This document shows, piece by piece, positions 14,471 through 23,036 of a DNA stretch of 35,426 nt (within the stretch, counting starts at the first letter, position 1; each line of letters begins with the position of its first letter). The stretch is from JALGWA01 sp964604955. Its GTDB lineage: Bacteria > Arandabacterota > Arandabacteria > Arandabacterales > JALGWA01. The notes beneath the pieces were generated by a model. It was not told where the DNA came from and made no database searches. It saw only the letters and a program-made list of their open reading frames with translations. The stretch is from the NCBI GenBank assembly GCA_964604955.1, contig CAZSBE010000022.1, forward strand, positions 1 to 35,426. Direction: 5' to 3'. A program made the translations under genes and the position numbers.

Positions 14471-16804
14471 TTGGCGTCTGGCATCAAAGAGGTCGGCAAG
14501 GACAGCATGAAAAAGGTGAGCGAGCTCGGCCTCAATCTCACAGCCGGCGAAGTGGCCCGGCTTCGCGACAGCATCGGCCGCGAGCCGACCGTCACGGAGC
14601 TCTTCCTGTTCGATGTCATGTGGAGCGAACACTGCTCTTACAAGAGCAGCAGGGCGCTTCTCAAGAAGTACCTCCCCACGCGGTCCCGGAGAGTGATACT
14701 GGGGCCGGGTGAAGACGCCGGCGTAGTGAGGCTTTCAGAGGCCGGCGGGGTTTCCTATGTCCTTGTCGTCGCGCATGAGAGCCACAATCACCCATCGCAG
14801 ATCATACCCGTGGAGGGGGCGGCGACCGGCATCGGCGGTATAGTGCGCGACGTCTACTGCATGGGGGCGGACGTGGTCGGCGTGATGGACGCCCTGAGGT
14901 TCGGGGACCCGGCCGGCGCCAACGCGGAGAGGACGAAGGAAATCGTGGACGGCGTCGTGAGAGGCATATGGGAATACGGCAACGCCCTCGGTGTCCCCAA
15001 CGTCGGCGGCGACGTCTACTTCGACTCCAGGTACGACGACAACTGCCTGGTCAACGTAGTCGCGCTGGGAGTGGCCAGGGAAGAGGAGATAATCAGGAGC
15101 CGGGTTCCGGCGGAGGCCGGCGGAGAACCCTATGTGCTCATACTCGTCGGCAAGCCCACCGATATGAGCGGCCTCGGCGGCGCCACCATGGCGTCCCGTA
15201 TCCTGGACGGAGAGGTGGAGGGCAATGTCGGTGCGGTTCAGATTCACGACCCCTTCCTAAAGCGCATGCTCACCGAGGCCAACAGGGCCGCGCTCGGCAC
15301 TCTGAGGGAGCGCGGCGCCGCGATCGGTTTCAAGGACCTCGGGGCCGGCGGAATAGCCTGCGCCACGAGCGAGATGGCCGGCGCCGGCGGCTTCGGAGCG
15401 AGGGTCGACCTCGGCAAAGTGCATGTCGCCGTCGAAGGTCTCGAACCCTATGCCATAGCCTGCTCGGAGACCCAGGAGCGATACTGCCTCGCCGTGCCCG
15501 CCAGGCTGGCCGATGAGGTGCTGCGCATATACAATGAGGACTACGAGCTCCCCCATATATACCGCGGCGCCCGTGCGTCCGTCATCGGCGACGTGGACGC
15601 CACCAAGAACTATCGCATGACATGGCGCGGTGAGGCCGTTGTGGACGTCTTCGTGGACCTCATCAACGAGGGTATATCCTACGACAGGGAGGCGGCGCCG
15701 CCGGGGCCGGCGCGGAAGCCGGCCGCGGTCCCGGGCATAGAGGATTTCAACGCGGCCGTGCTCGAGGTGCTGGGCCATATCTCGGTCTCCTCCCGGAACT
15801 ACATCTACAGGCATTACGACAGCGAGGTCAGGGGCGATGCCGTGCTGAGGCCCGGCGAGGCCGATGCCGGGGTCACCGGGATATACGGGACCACGATAGG
15901 CATAGCCACGTCCGTGGACGGCAATCCCTTCTACTCGGCGCTGGACCCTTACGCCGGCGCCATGTACGCCGTCTGCGAGAGCATAAGGAATGTCGCTGCC
16001 GTGGGCGCCGTGCCGGTCGCGCTCACCGATTGCCTCAACTTCGGCAATCCTGAAAACCCGGCCGTGTTCCGCGACTTCGAGGAGACGGTGAGGGGCATAG
16101 GCGACGCGGCACGGGCGCTTTCGCCGCCGGGCAGCGACGAGCCCGTGCCGGTGGTTTCCGGAAACGTGAGCTTTTACAACGAATCGCATTCGGGTTCCGC
16201 CGTTCCGCCATCTCCCGTGGTCGCCTGTTACGGGGTGCTGGAAGATTACTCGCGGGCGGTATCGTTGTGCCTCAAGCGTCCGGGAAGCATACTCGTACTC
16301 GTCGGGGCGCGCAAGCCCGGCCTGGGCGGTTCCGCGCTGCTTGCCGTCGCGGGCCGGAGCGGCGAGGGCAGGCTCCCCGATCTCGATCTCGATGAAGAGA
16401 GGAACGCGATACACGCCGTGACAGAGAGTATCAGGCGGGGCCATGTGCTCGCCTGCCACGATATTTCGGAGGGCGGCCTCGCGGTCGCGCTGGCCGAGAT
16501 GGTAATCGGCGGCTGGGGGGGAGGGAAGGTCGGCGCGAAGATATCCCTGGATTTCGGAAGCGACCTTTCCACGGCCGAGCTGCTTTTCTCCGAAAGCGGC
16601 GGCTTCGTGATGGAGGTCATGTCAGACCGGGCCGGGGAAGTGCTCGAGGTGGCCGGGGAGTGCGGGGCGCCGGCATACGCAATCGGCGAGACCACCGAAG
16701 AGCATGCGCTCGTCGTCGAGCGCGCCGCCGGGCCCGAGGTGGAACTGAGGGGCCGCGACCTCCTCGAGGCGTGGCAGCATTCGCTGGAGGATGCGATAAG
16801 GTGA
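14471..16804 (+). CDS. purL: Phosphoribosylformylglycinamidine synthase subunit PurL (small type)
   Basis: The synthase subunit of FGAM synthetase; it uses ATP and ammonia channelled from PurQ. 777 residues from TTG 14471, the size of the multi-subunit PurL rather than the roughly 1300-residue fused enzyme. Key segments are FDVMWSEHCSYKSSRALL, GPGEDAGVVRL, ESHNHPSQIIPVEGAATG, GDVYFDSRYDDNCLVNV, GLGGATMASRIL, CATSEMAGAGG and NPENPAVF, i.e. the two AIR-synthetase-like repeats. AGAGGA (14459-14464) supports the TTG; ATG 14507 with AAGGA is an alternative. It needs PurQ and PurS, both encoded next. Confidence 0.95.
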   Translation: MASGIKEVGKDSMKKVSELGLNLTAGEVARLRDSIGREPTVTELFLFDVMWSEHCSYKSSRALLKKYLPTRSRRVILGPGEDAGVVRLSEAGGVSYVLVVAHESHNHPSQIIPVEGAATGIGGIVRDVYCMGADVVGVMDALRFGDPAGANAERTKEIVDGVVRGIWEYGNALGVPNVGGDVYFDSRYDDNCLVNVVALGVAREEEIIRSRVPAEAGGEPYVLILVGKPTDMSGLGGATMASRILDGEVEGNVGAVQIHDPFLKRMLTEANRAALGTLRERGAAIGFKDLGAGGIACATSEMAGAGGFGARVDLGKVHVAVEGLEPYAIACSETQERYCLAVPARLADEVLRIYNEDYELPHIYRGARASVIGDVDATKNYRMTWRGEAVVDVFVDLINEGISYDREAAPPGPARKPAAVPGIEDFNAAVLEVLGHISVSSRNYIYRHYDSEVRGDAVLRPGEADAGVTGIYGTTIGIATSVDGNPFYSALDPYAGAMYAVCESIRNVAAVGAVPVALTDCLNFGNPENPAVFRDFEETVRGIGDAARALSPPGSDEPVPVVSGNVSFYNESHSGSAVPPSPVVACYGVLEDYSRAVSLCLKRPGSILVLVGARKPGLGGSALLAVAGRSGEGRLPDLDLDEERNAIHAVTESIRRGHVLACHDISEGGLAVALAEMVIGGWGGGKVGAKISLDFGSDLSTAELLFSESGGFVMEVMSDRAGEVLEVAGECGAPAYAIGETTEEHALVVERAAGPEVELRGRDLLEAWQHSLEDAIR

Positions 16805-16823
16805 CGGACAGGGACGGGTACGA

Positions 16824-17648
16824 ATGAAGATACGGATATGCGTGGTCCAGTTCCCCGGCGTCAACTGCGAGTATGAAACGGCTCGCGCCGCCCGCAAGGC
16901 CGGGATGGACGCCGCCATCTTGAGGTGGAATGAGCGGCTTGTCGAGTTCGAGAAGTTCGACGGCTTCATTCTTCCCGGCGGGTTCTCCTACCAGGACAGA
17001 GTGCGCGCGGGGGCCATAGCCGCAACGGACGAGGTGAGTGGAGTCATAGCGGGCCAGGCGGCCAGCGGGAAGCCGGTGCTGGGAATATGTAACGGCGCCC
17101 AGGTCCTGGTGGAAGCCGGCCTGGTGCCGGGACTCGGGGAGGGAGAAGTGCAGATGGCGCTCGCGCCCAACAGCGGCATGGGCCGCGGCGGCTACTACTG
17201 TAACTGGGTGTACCTCAGGGTGAACTGCGCTCCGCCGAGGACAGCCGTCACGTGGGACCTCGAGCCGGGCGAGATACTGCCCGTCCCGGTCGCGCACGGC
17301 GAAGGCAGGTTCACGAGCCGCATCGACGGGCTCTTCGATGACCTTGAGGCCGGCGGGCAGATAGTGTTCAAGTACTGCGACCCGGCAGGAGGGCCGGCCG
17401 GGACTTTTCCGGAAAACCCCAACGGCTCCGAACGCATGGCCGCCGCGATATCCAACCGCGCGGGGAACGTCGTTGCGATGATGCCGCATCCCGAACGCTG
17501 CGCGTGGGTGAGACAGGTTCCGGGCGAGGTTAGGGGGCCCTGGGGCGAGAGGCGCCTGGCGTCCCGTTCTTACCGGGCCATGGACGATGACGGGCCGGGC
17601 GCGAGGATTTTCAGTTCCATCAGGAAGTACATAGAGGAGAGAACATGA
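16824..17648 (+). CDS. purQ: Phosphoribosylformylglycinamidine synthase subunit PurQ (glutaminase)
   Basis: Class I glutamine amidotransferase that releases ammonia for PurL. 274 residues, about 45 longer than the common ~228-residue PurQ; the excess is mostly after the catalytic histidine/glutamate. It starts CVVQFPGVNCEYETARAA, with FILPGGFSYQDRVRAGAIAA and the nucleophile C89 in GICNGAQVLVEAGL. The remaining triad members are H222 and E224 in MMPHPERCAW. Long PurQ forms of this kind exist in archaea and some bacteria. It starts 19 bases after purL, and its stop overlaps the next start as ATGA. Confidence 0.95.
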   Translation: MKIRICVVQFPGVNCEYETARAARKAGMDAAILRWNERLVEFEKFDGFILPGGFSYQDRVRAGAIAATDEVSGVIAGQAASGKPVLGICNGAQVLVEAGLVPGLGEGEVQMALAPNSGMGRGGYYCNWVYLRVNCAPPRTAVTWDLEPGEILPVPVAHGEGRFTSRIDGLFDDLEAGGQIVFKYCDPAGGPAGTFPENPNGSERMAAAISNRAGNVVAMMPHPERCAWVRQVPGEVRGPWGERRLASRSYRAMDDDGPGARIFSSIRKYIEERT

Positions 17649-18214
17649 CCGATGTGGAAGTACTGGTGAAACTCGTGGCGCCCGATCCATGGAGCTTCAC
17701 GGTACATGACGCGCTCAACCGAAAATTCGGACTTGAAGAAATCGTGGGGATAGAGAGAATAAGAACGTGGACGTTATCTTATGACGTTGTGGCGGCGGGC
17801 GATGCGGTCGCGCCCACGGAGACCATTCTGAGGGAGACCGTATTACTGGCCAATCCCAACAGGGACATAAGGCAGTTGCGTACGGGCCGGTCCGAACCGG
17901 TCAAGCCGGGCATATACAGGTTCAAGGACGGAGTCGCCGGCGCCTACGTCGTCAGGGTCCGCAACCTGGAGGACTCGGCGGGTGAGGGCGTGGCGCGAAT
18001 CGCGAGGTCAAGGCTCGGCCTGGGCGCGCTCAAAGCGGTCTCGCCGGCAACGGCCTGGGTGATCGAGATGTCGACAGGCGAACCCTATTCGCGGCGCATC
18101 GCCGAGAGGGCCGCGGTGCTCCGGGCCAGGGGGAACGGCCTCCTTGCCAACCCGCACTGCCAGGAGGCGGAGGTCCTGAGCGTGAAGGAGTACCTCCTCG
18201 GAGGAAGCAGCTAG
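17645..18214 (+). CDS. Tandem (double) PurS-like subunit of FGAM synthetase
   Basis: 189 residues between purQ and purF, exactly where PurS (about 80 residues) is expected. It reads as two PurS-like repeats. Repeat 1 (about 3-73) begins VEVLVKLVAPDPWSF and ends ETVLLANPNRD (LLANP at 67-71). Repeat 2 (about 97-175) begins GAYVVRVRNLED and ends NGLLANPHCQE (LLANP at 166-170). Canonical PurS ends with a similar '..LLANPVIEDY' segment. The 99-residue spacing leaves a linker with KPGIYRFKDG. PurS normally dimerises and bridges PurL and PurQ; the N-terminal domain of large-type PurL resembles a PurS dimer. Assignment rests on position plus the repeated motif; overall similarity to PurS is weak. The start overlaps the purQ stop (ATGA). 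Confidence 0.72.
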   Translation: MTDVEVLVKLVAPDPWSFTVHDALNRKFGLEEIVGIERIRTWTLSYDVVAAGDAVAPTETILRETVLLANPNRDIRQLRTGRSEPVKPGIYRFKDGVAGAYVVRVRNLEDSAGEGVARIARSRLGLGALKAVSPATAWVIEMSTGEPYSRRIAERAAVLRARGNGLLANPHCQEAEVLSVKEYLLGGSS

Positions 18215-18217
18215 AGC

Positions 18218-19636
18218 ATGGAAGAAATCAAGCACAACTGCGGTCTGTTCGGCGTACTCGGTAACCCGGACGCCTCGCGGCAGACATACCTGGGGCTCTA
18301 TGCTCTGCAGCACCGGGGTCAGGAGAGCTCGGGTATCGTGACATCAGACGGCGGCTGCCTTCACGGTTACAAGAAGCTGGGACTGGTCAACGAGGTCTTT
18401 TCCGACGAAGTGCTGGGGCGGCTCAAGGGCGTCGCCGCGATCGGGCACAACCGGTACTCGACCACCGGTTCCACGCGAGCATGCAATGTCCAGCCCCTGG
18501 TCGTTGAGCTCAAGGACGGCCAGATGGCCATAGCGCATAACGGCAATCTCGTGAACGCGCACGCGCTGCGCGAGACCATGGAGAAGGCCGGTTCCATATT
18601 CCAGTCCACCATGGACAGCGAGGTCATCGTTCACCTCATGGCGAAGTCCGGCGAGAGCGGCGTGGAGAAGATGCTGCTCTCGGCCCTGCGGCAGGTCAGC
18701 GGCGCTTACTCGCTCCTCTTGCTGACGCTGGACAAACTGATTGCGGTCCGCGACCCGAGCGGGTTCAGGCCGCTGTGCTTCGGGGAGAAGGACGGCGCGT
18801 ACTACTTCGCATCCGAAAGCTGCGCACTCGACACGCTGCAGGCGGGATTCATACGGGAGGTGATGCCGGGTGAAATGGTGGTCGTGGACAGCAGAGGTTT
18901 CAACTCGACCCGGTTCGCCTTCGACGGCAGGCCCTCCTATTGCGTGTTCGAGCTCATCTACTTCTCGCGGCCCGACAGCTCGGTCTTCGGCGTCTCGGTC
19001 GACGCGGTGAGGAAGGAACTGGGCAGGAGGCTGGCGCGCGAGCACCCGGCCGACGGCGACCTCGTCATATCGGTTCCCGATTCGTCCAATGCCGCCGCGC
19101 TGGGCTACTCGATGGAATCTGGACTTCAGCTCGAACACGGCCTCATCCGCAACCACTATGTCGGGCGCACATTCATTTACCCGACAAGCGAGCTGCGCCG
19201 CAACCGCGTGCGGATAAAGTTCAACCCCGTAAGGGAGCTGCTGGAGGGGAAGCGCGTCGTCGTGGTGGACGATTCCATCGTGAGGGGGACGACTTCCAAG
19301 AGGCTCATGGCGATGTTGAGGTGGGCGGGAGCGAAGGAGATTCACCTGCGGATAAGCTCGCCTCCGATAAAGGACCCCTGCTTCTACGGCATCGACACGC
19401 CGAGGAGAGATGATCTCATCGCCGCCAACTACACGGTCGACGAGATACGGGATTACCTCGGGGTCGATTCGCTGGGATACCTGTCCGTCGACGGCCTCCT
19501 GGAGTCGACGGGCATACCGAAGGGCAACTTCTGTGTCGCGTGCTTCACAGGTGATTACCCCGTGGGGTTCGAGACGGAGCCCGACAAGCATGACCTGGAG
19601 CAGTTTGACGAGTGGTCACTCAAGGAGAAGAAATGA
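18218..19636 (+). CDS. purF: Amidophosphoribosyltransferase, Fe-S type
   Basis: First committed step of purine synthesis: PRPP plus glutamine to phosphoribosylamine. 472 residues. A seven-residue propeptide (MEEIKHN) precedes the nucleophile C8 in NCGLFGVLGN, then LYALQHRGQESSGI and IGHNRYSTTGS of the Ntn glutaminase domain. The phosphoribosyltransferase PRPP loop is VVVVDDSIVRGTTSKR. Cysteines C242, C388, C439 and C442 (YCVFELIYFSRPDS, KDPCFYG, FCVACF) match the four [4Fe-4S] ligands of the B. subtilis enzyme, so it is the cluster-bearing, propeptide-processed type. It begins three bases after the PurS-like gene and overlaps the next gene (ATGA). Confidence 0.97.
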   Translation: MEEIKHNCGLFGVLGNPDASRQTYLGLYALQHRGQESSGIVTSDGGCLHGYKKLGLVNEVFSDEVLGRLKGVAAIGHNRYSTTGSTRACNVQPLVVELKDGQMAIAHNGNLVNAHALRETMEKAGSIFQSTMDSEVIVHLMAKSGESGVEKMLLSALRQVSGAYSLLLLTLDKLIAVRDPSGFRPLCFGEKDGAYYFASESCALDTLQAGFIREVMPGEMVVVDSRGFNSTRFAFDGRPSYCVFELIYFSRPDSSVFGVSVDAVRKELGRRLAREHPADGDLVISVPDSSNAAALGYSMESGLQLEHGLIRNHYVGRTFIYPTSELRRNRVRIKFNPVRELLEGKRVVVVDDSIVRGTTSKRLMAMLRWAGAKEIHLRISSPPIKDPCFYGIDTPRRDDLIAANYTVDEIRDYLGVDSLGYLSVDGLLESTGIPKGNFCVACFTGDYPVGFETEPDKHDLEQFDEWSLKEKK

Positions 19637-19956
19637 GAGCCGCCCGGATTGCAGCCGGAATAGTGCTTGCAGCAGGAGCGGCGTATTCGCTTCACGCCGG
19701 CAATACGGTGCTCGTCATCTTCTTCACATCTCTGTTCGTGGTCGCCCTGCTCTCGCCGGGGCTGATTTCGCGGACTTCGGAGATCTCGCTGGGAGGTTTC
19801 AGGGCGTCTTTCAAGAAGAAGATAGACGGGATCCCCGCGCTCAGCGATGAAGAAAAAATCGATCTCAAGAAGCGCATCGATGAGGCCGGGAGCCTCGATG
19901 AGGCGCTGGACGTTCTCGCCTCGTTTACCGCGGGGCGTCTAGATAAGGGTGAGTGA
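19633..19956 (+). CDS. Small hypothetical membrane protein
   Basis: 107 residues from ATG 19633, which overlaps the purF stop as ATGA and has AAGGAG at 19622-19627. Two hydrophobic segments (about 4-23 and 27-46) are followed by a polar tail of about 60 residues: a basic patch ASFKKK, then ALSDEEKIDLKKRIDEAGS and LDEALDVLASF, probably two helices in the cytoplasm. I recognise no family. Strict coupling to purF suggests co-expression, but no link to purine synthesis can be argued from sequence. It precedes radC by 35 bases. Confidence 0.75.
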   Translation: MRAARIAAGIVLAAGAAYSLHAGNTVLVIFFTSLFVVALLSPGLISRTSEISLGGFRASFKKKIDGIPALSDEEKIDLKKRIDEAGSLDEALDVLASFTAGRLDKGE

Positions 19957-19977
19957 ATCGGGACGGGAAAAGGGTGA

Positions 19978-19994
19978 GGGGAGGATCACTCATG
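19978..19994 (+). promoter_or_regulatory. Shine-Dalgarno deciding the radC start
   Basis: GGGGAGG at 19978-19984, seven bases before ATG 19992. It favours this start over the in-frame GTG at 19953, which would overlap the preceding gene. Confidence 0.6.
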
Positions 19995-20666
19995 AAGATA
20001 AGGGAAATGCTCCATGAGGACAGACCGCGCGAGAGGCTGAGGCAGAGGGGAGCGCACGTGCTCTCCCTTAGAGAACTGCTTGCCATCCTGGTCGGTTCGG
20101 GCAGCAGCGGAAGGAGCGCAATGGACCTGGCGGACCAGATTGTCGCATCGTTCGGTTCGACCCGGGAGATGGCCTCGGCGAGTGTCGAGAGATTCTCCTC
20201 GGTGAGCGGGGTCGGCATAGCCACCGCGTGCAGGCTGAGAGCGGCGGTCGAGCTCGGAAAGAGGGTTGCCAGAGCGACGAGGGGCGAGATCAAGGTGATA
20301 CGATCACCCGAGGACGCCGCGTGCCTGCTCATGGATGAGATGAAACATCTCGATCGCGAGCACTTCAAGGTTATACTGCTGGATTCGAAGAACTCGGTGA
20401 TTAGCATCGAAACGGTCTCGATAGGAACCGTGAACGCGTCCATAGTGCACCCGCGGGAAGTTCTGAAGCCCGCGCTCGTGAAGAGCGCGACTTCATTGAT
20501 TCTCGTTCACAACCATCCCACGGGGCAGACATCTCCGAGCAGGGAGGACATTCTCCTTACGAGGAGATTCGAGAAGTGCGGGCGCATAGTCGGCATAGAG
20601 ATCGTCGATCACATAATAATAGGAGATGGAAGTTACGAGAGCCTCAAGGAAGGAGGCTATCTTTAG
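19992..20666 (+). CDS. radC: RadC-type JAB/MPN domain protein
   Basis: 224 residues, typical RadC length. The N-terminal part (about 1-90) has the conserved RPRERLRQRGAHVLSLRELL segment and a helix-hairpin-helix-like FSSVSGVGIATACRLRAAVE. The C-terminal part is a JAMM metalloprotease-like domain with H173, H175, S183 and D186 in HNHPTGQTSPSRED, the H-x-H-x7-S-x2-D zinc motif. Despite the name, a DNA-repair role has not held up; its biochemical function is unsettled. RadC commonly sits next to mreB, as here: mreB starts 9 bases after the stop, and its Shine-Dalgarno overlaps the radC TAG. Confidence 0.95.
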   Translation: MKIREMLHEDRPRERLRQRGAHVLSLRELLAILVGSGSSGRSAMDLADQIVASFGSTREMASASVERFSSVSGVGIATACRLRAAVELGKRVARATRGEIKVIRSPEDAACLLMDEMKHLDREHFKVILLDSKNSVISIETVSIGTVNASIVHPREVLKPALVKSATSLILVHNHPTGQTSPSREDILLTRRFEKCGRIVGIEIVDHIIIGDGSYESLKEGGYL

Positions 20667-20675
20667 GAGGATGCG

Positions 20676-21719
20676 ATGGGATTCGGCGGGCTGAGCAACT
20701 GGTTTACGAATGATATTGCGGTCGACCTCGGGACGGCGAACACGCTTGTCTGCGTGCGCGGCAAGGGAGTCGTCCTGGATGAGCCGTCGGTAGTCTCCGT
20801 GGACAAGGTCACCGGCAAGGTGATCACTGTCGGCAAGAAGGCGAAGGAGATGCTGGGCAGGACTCACGGCGAGGTCCTGGCCGTGCGGCCCATGAAGGAC
20901 GGAGTCATCGCCGACTTCGAAATCACGGAGCTGATGCTGCGAGAGTTCATCGGGAGAGCCCAGGAAGACAGATTCCTGTCGAAGATCATACGGCCCAGGG
21001 TCATCATATCGGTCCCATCGGGAATCACGGAGGTCGAGAAGAGAGCGGTCCGGGACTCGGCCGAGCACGCCGGCGCCCGGGAAGTCTATCTCATCTCCGA
21101 GCCCATCGCCGCGGCCGTGGGGGTGGGCCTGCCCATCGACAAGCCCTCCGGAAACATGGTCGTCGACATAGGCGGCGGGACGACGGAGATCGCGGTCATC
21201 GCCTTGAACGGCATCGTCACCGAAACGTCTATCCGTATCGGCGGGGACGAGATGGACGAGGCCATCATGCGCCATGTGAAGACCGAGCACAGCATGCTCA
21301 TAGGCGAGCAGACGTCCGAGCGCATAAAGATCGTAATAGGCGCGGCGAAGCACATGTCCGATGTCGAGTTCGAGGTCAAGGGCCGGGACCTCGTGAACGG
21401 GGTCCCCCGCACCGAGAGGATCACCCAGGAGGAAGTGGTCGAGGCCCTGAACGAGCCCATCGAGCAGATCGTGGACGCCCTCAAACTCGCGCTGGAGAAG
21501 ACCCCGCCGGAGCTTGCCGGGGACATCGTCGACAAGGGCATACTCATGACGGGCGGCGGTTCGCTGCTGCGAGGCCTCGACGAGCGCCTGAGAGACGCGA
21601 CGGGCCTGCCGATTTACGTGGTCGACGACCCCCTGAGAAGCGTCGTCCTCGGCGCATACCGCGTGCTCGAGGACCCCGACAGGTTCGAGAAGATCTTGAT
21701 GAAGCTGAGAAGGATTTAG
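20676..21719 (+). CDS. mreB: Rod shape-determining protein MreB
   Basis: Bacterial actin that organises lateral peptidoglycan synthesis under the inner membrane. 347 residues, normal. Phosphate-1 motif is IAVDLGTANTLV, phosphate-2 is VVDIGGGTTEIAVI, and the adenosine motif is ILMTGGGSLLRGL. The conserved PSVVSVD, VIISVPSGITEVEKRAV and ISEPIAAAVGVGLPI stretches are present. The N-terminal GGLSNWF resembles the membrane-binding end of MreB. AGGAGG at 20665-20670 overlaps the radC stop. It is the first gene of the elongasome series mreB-mreC-mreD-mrdA-rodA. Confidence 0.98.
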   Translation: MGFGGLSNWFTNDIAVDLGTANTLVCVRGKGVVLDEPSVVSVDKVTGKVITVGKKAKEMLGRTHGEVLAVRPMKDGVIADFEITELMLREFIGRAQEDRFLSKIIRPRVIISVPSGITEVEKRAVRDSAEHAGAREVYLISEPIAAAVGVGLPIDKPSGNMVVDIGGGTTEIAVIALNGIVTETSIRIGGDEMDEAIMRHVKTEHSMLIGEQTSERIKIVIGAAKHMSDVEFEVKGRDLVNGVPRTERITQEEVVEALNEPIEQIVDALKLALEKTPPELAGDIVDKGILMTGGGSLLRGLDERLRDATGLPIYVVDDPLRSVVLGAYRVLEDPDRFEKILMKLRRI

Positions 21720-21723
21720 CGGG

Positions 21724-22560
21724 GTGAGGAATGTACGCCATCAACCGCTTCAGCGGGACTTCCCCGTGCTCCTCGTTCTCCTGCTGGTGTCCGTGTCCAT
21801 TGCCGTACTTGGCAAGACGGAGCACTCCGACTACCTGAGCGACCTCCTCGCGCGCGTGTTCCTGCCCTTTGAAAGCCTGTCGGTCCGGGTCATGAACGCC
21901 TCCTATACGTATGAAGAGAACAGAATCCTGAGGGGACGCCTGATGGAGGTTTCGAGGGACAACATGGCTCTGAGGGAGCAAGTCCACGAGATAAGGAGGC
22001 TCCGCTCTCTGGTCGGCTTCACCGCCGAGTGCTCGGCCGGCTGCGTTCCGGCCAGAGTGCTGGGAGAGGCGGACCAGCGCGCGGGCGGCGGGATCAAAAT
22101 AGACAGAGGTACCGAGGCCCGGATCGACAGGGACATGGTCGTGATCTCGCCGGGTGGCCTGGTCGGAAGGGTGGTCGAGGCCGATGACGGCTACTCGAGA
22201 GTGAAACGGCTCATCGACATGGGGAGCAAGGTGAGCGCCATGCTCTCGAGGACCCGGTCCGGGGGAATACTGAGGACAACCGCCGGAGGGGGCCTCGTTA
22301 TGGAGTGGGTCCCGCCGGACGCCGACGTGGCTCCCGGTGATACGGTCATATCCTCAGGTTATGGACTCGTAATCCCCAAGGGCATTCCCATCGGGCAGGT
22401 CCGGTCCATAGTCGAGCGGCCAACGGAGTTTTCCCTGTCGCTCGAAGTCGTGCCCTTCGTCGACTTCAATCTGCTGGAGGAGGTTTTTGTCCTCGTTCCC
22501 GAGCCCGGGTCTACCGGACCGGTGTCGCAGTATCTCGAAAGGAAAGAGCTCACTGACTGA
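21724..22560 (+). CDS. mreC: Rod shape-determining protein MreC
   Basis: 278 residues. Short cytoplasmic N-terminus, one membrane helix (about 14-32), then a coiled-coil (about 58-95, ENRILRGRLMEVSRDNMALR) and a periplasmic beta-domain with the family's G-G-G-I-x-I-D-R-G pattern (GGGIKIDRGTEARIDRDM), MVVISPGGLVGRVVEA and VAPGDTVISSGYG. MreC links MreB to PBP2 and RodA. The start is GTG 21724, four bases after the mreB stop, with AAGGA about 10 bases upstream. The stop overlaps the mreD start by one base (TGATG). Confidence 0.95.
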   Translation: MRNVRHQPLQRDFPVLLVLLLVSVSIAVLGKTEHSDYLSDLLARVFLPFESLSVRVMNASYTYEENRILRGRLMEVSRDNMALREQVHEIRRLRSLVGFTAECSAGCVPARVLGEADQRAGGGIKIDRGTEARIDRDMVVISPGGLVGRVVEADDGYSRVKRLIDMGSKVSAMLSRTRSGGILRTTAGGGLVMEWVPPDADVAPGDTVISSGYGLVIPKGIPIGQVRSIVERPTEFSLSLEVVPFVDFNLLEEVFVLVPEPGSTGPVSQYLERKELTD

Positions 22561-23036
22561 TGCGAAAGTTCTCACTCTGGTTCATGGTACTGGTGCTCCT
22601 CATACTCCAGGTGACTTTGTTCAGGAAGATCGAAGTCTGGGGGGTGAGGCCGGACGCTACAATTGTGGTGCTTGTCTACGTCGCGCTCGCCTACGGCCCT
22701 CTGGTGGGGGCGGTTTTCGGTTTCTTCATCTGCCTGGCTGAGTTCTCCGTGCTTTCGAGCGCGCTGGCGTCTCTGCCTCTCGCCGGCACGCTGGTGGGCT
22801 ACCTCGTCGGAAGATACGGCACTAAGATCATGTACGAGAGCCACCTGGTGCAGCTGGTAATCATCTTCGTCGGCGTCGTCGTCTTCGACGTCATAAACTT
22901 CGTCTGGCTCGGCCCGGCCGAGTTCTGGGTCGGTTTCTTCAGGTACACTATGCCGGGCGCGCTCTATACGGCGCTGGCCGGAGTAATTGTGGTGACAGTC
23001 GTCGAGAGGGTAGGGGGGATGAGGATCATTGCCTAG
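22560..23036 (+). CDS. mreD: Rod shape-determining protein MreD
   Basis: 158 residues, almost entirely hydrophobic, with about five membrane helices: typical MreD size and composition. It has the charged-to-hydrophobic N-terminus KFSLWFMVLVLLILQVTLF, then VRPDATIVVLVYVALAYGP and a glycine-rich GAVFGFFICL. MreD sequences are weakly conserved, so the call rests on length, topology and position between mreC and mrdA. It is coupled to mreC (TGATG), and its last eight bases overlap mrdA. Confidence 0.9.
   Translation: MRKFSLWFMVLVLLILQVTLFRKIEVWGVRPDATIVVLVYVALAYGPLVGAVFGFFICLAEFSVLSSALASLPLAGTLVGYLVGRYGTKIMYESHLVQLVIIFVGVVVFDVINFVWLGPAEFWVGFFRYTMPGALYTALAGVIVVTVVERVGGMRIIA

Noticed and set aside
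15257..16459. 400-codon - strand frame inside purL
   Set aside because: Shadow of purL codon bias; no ribosome site or domain.
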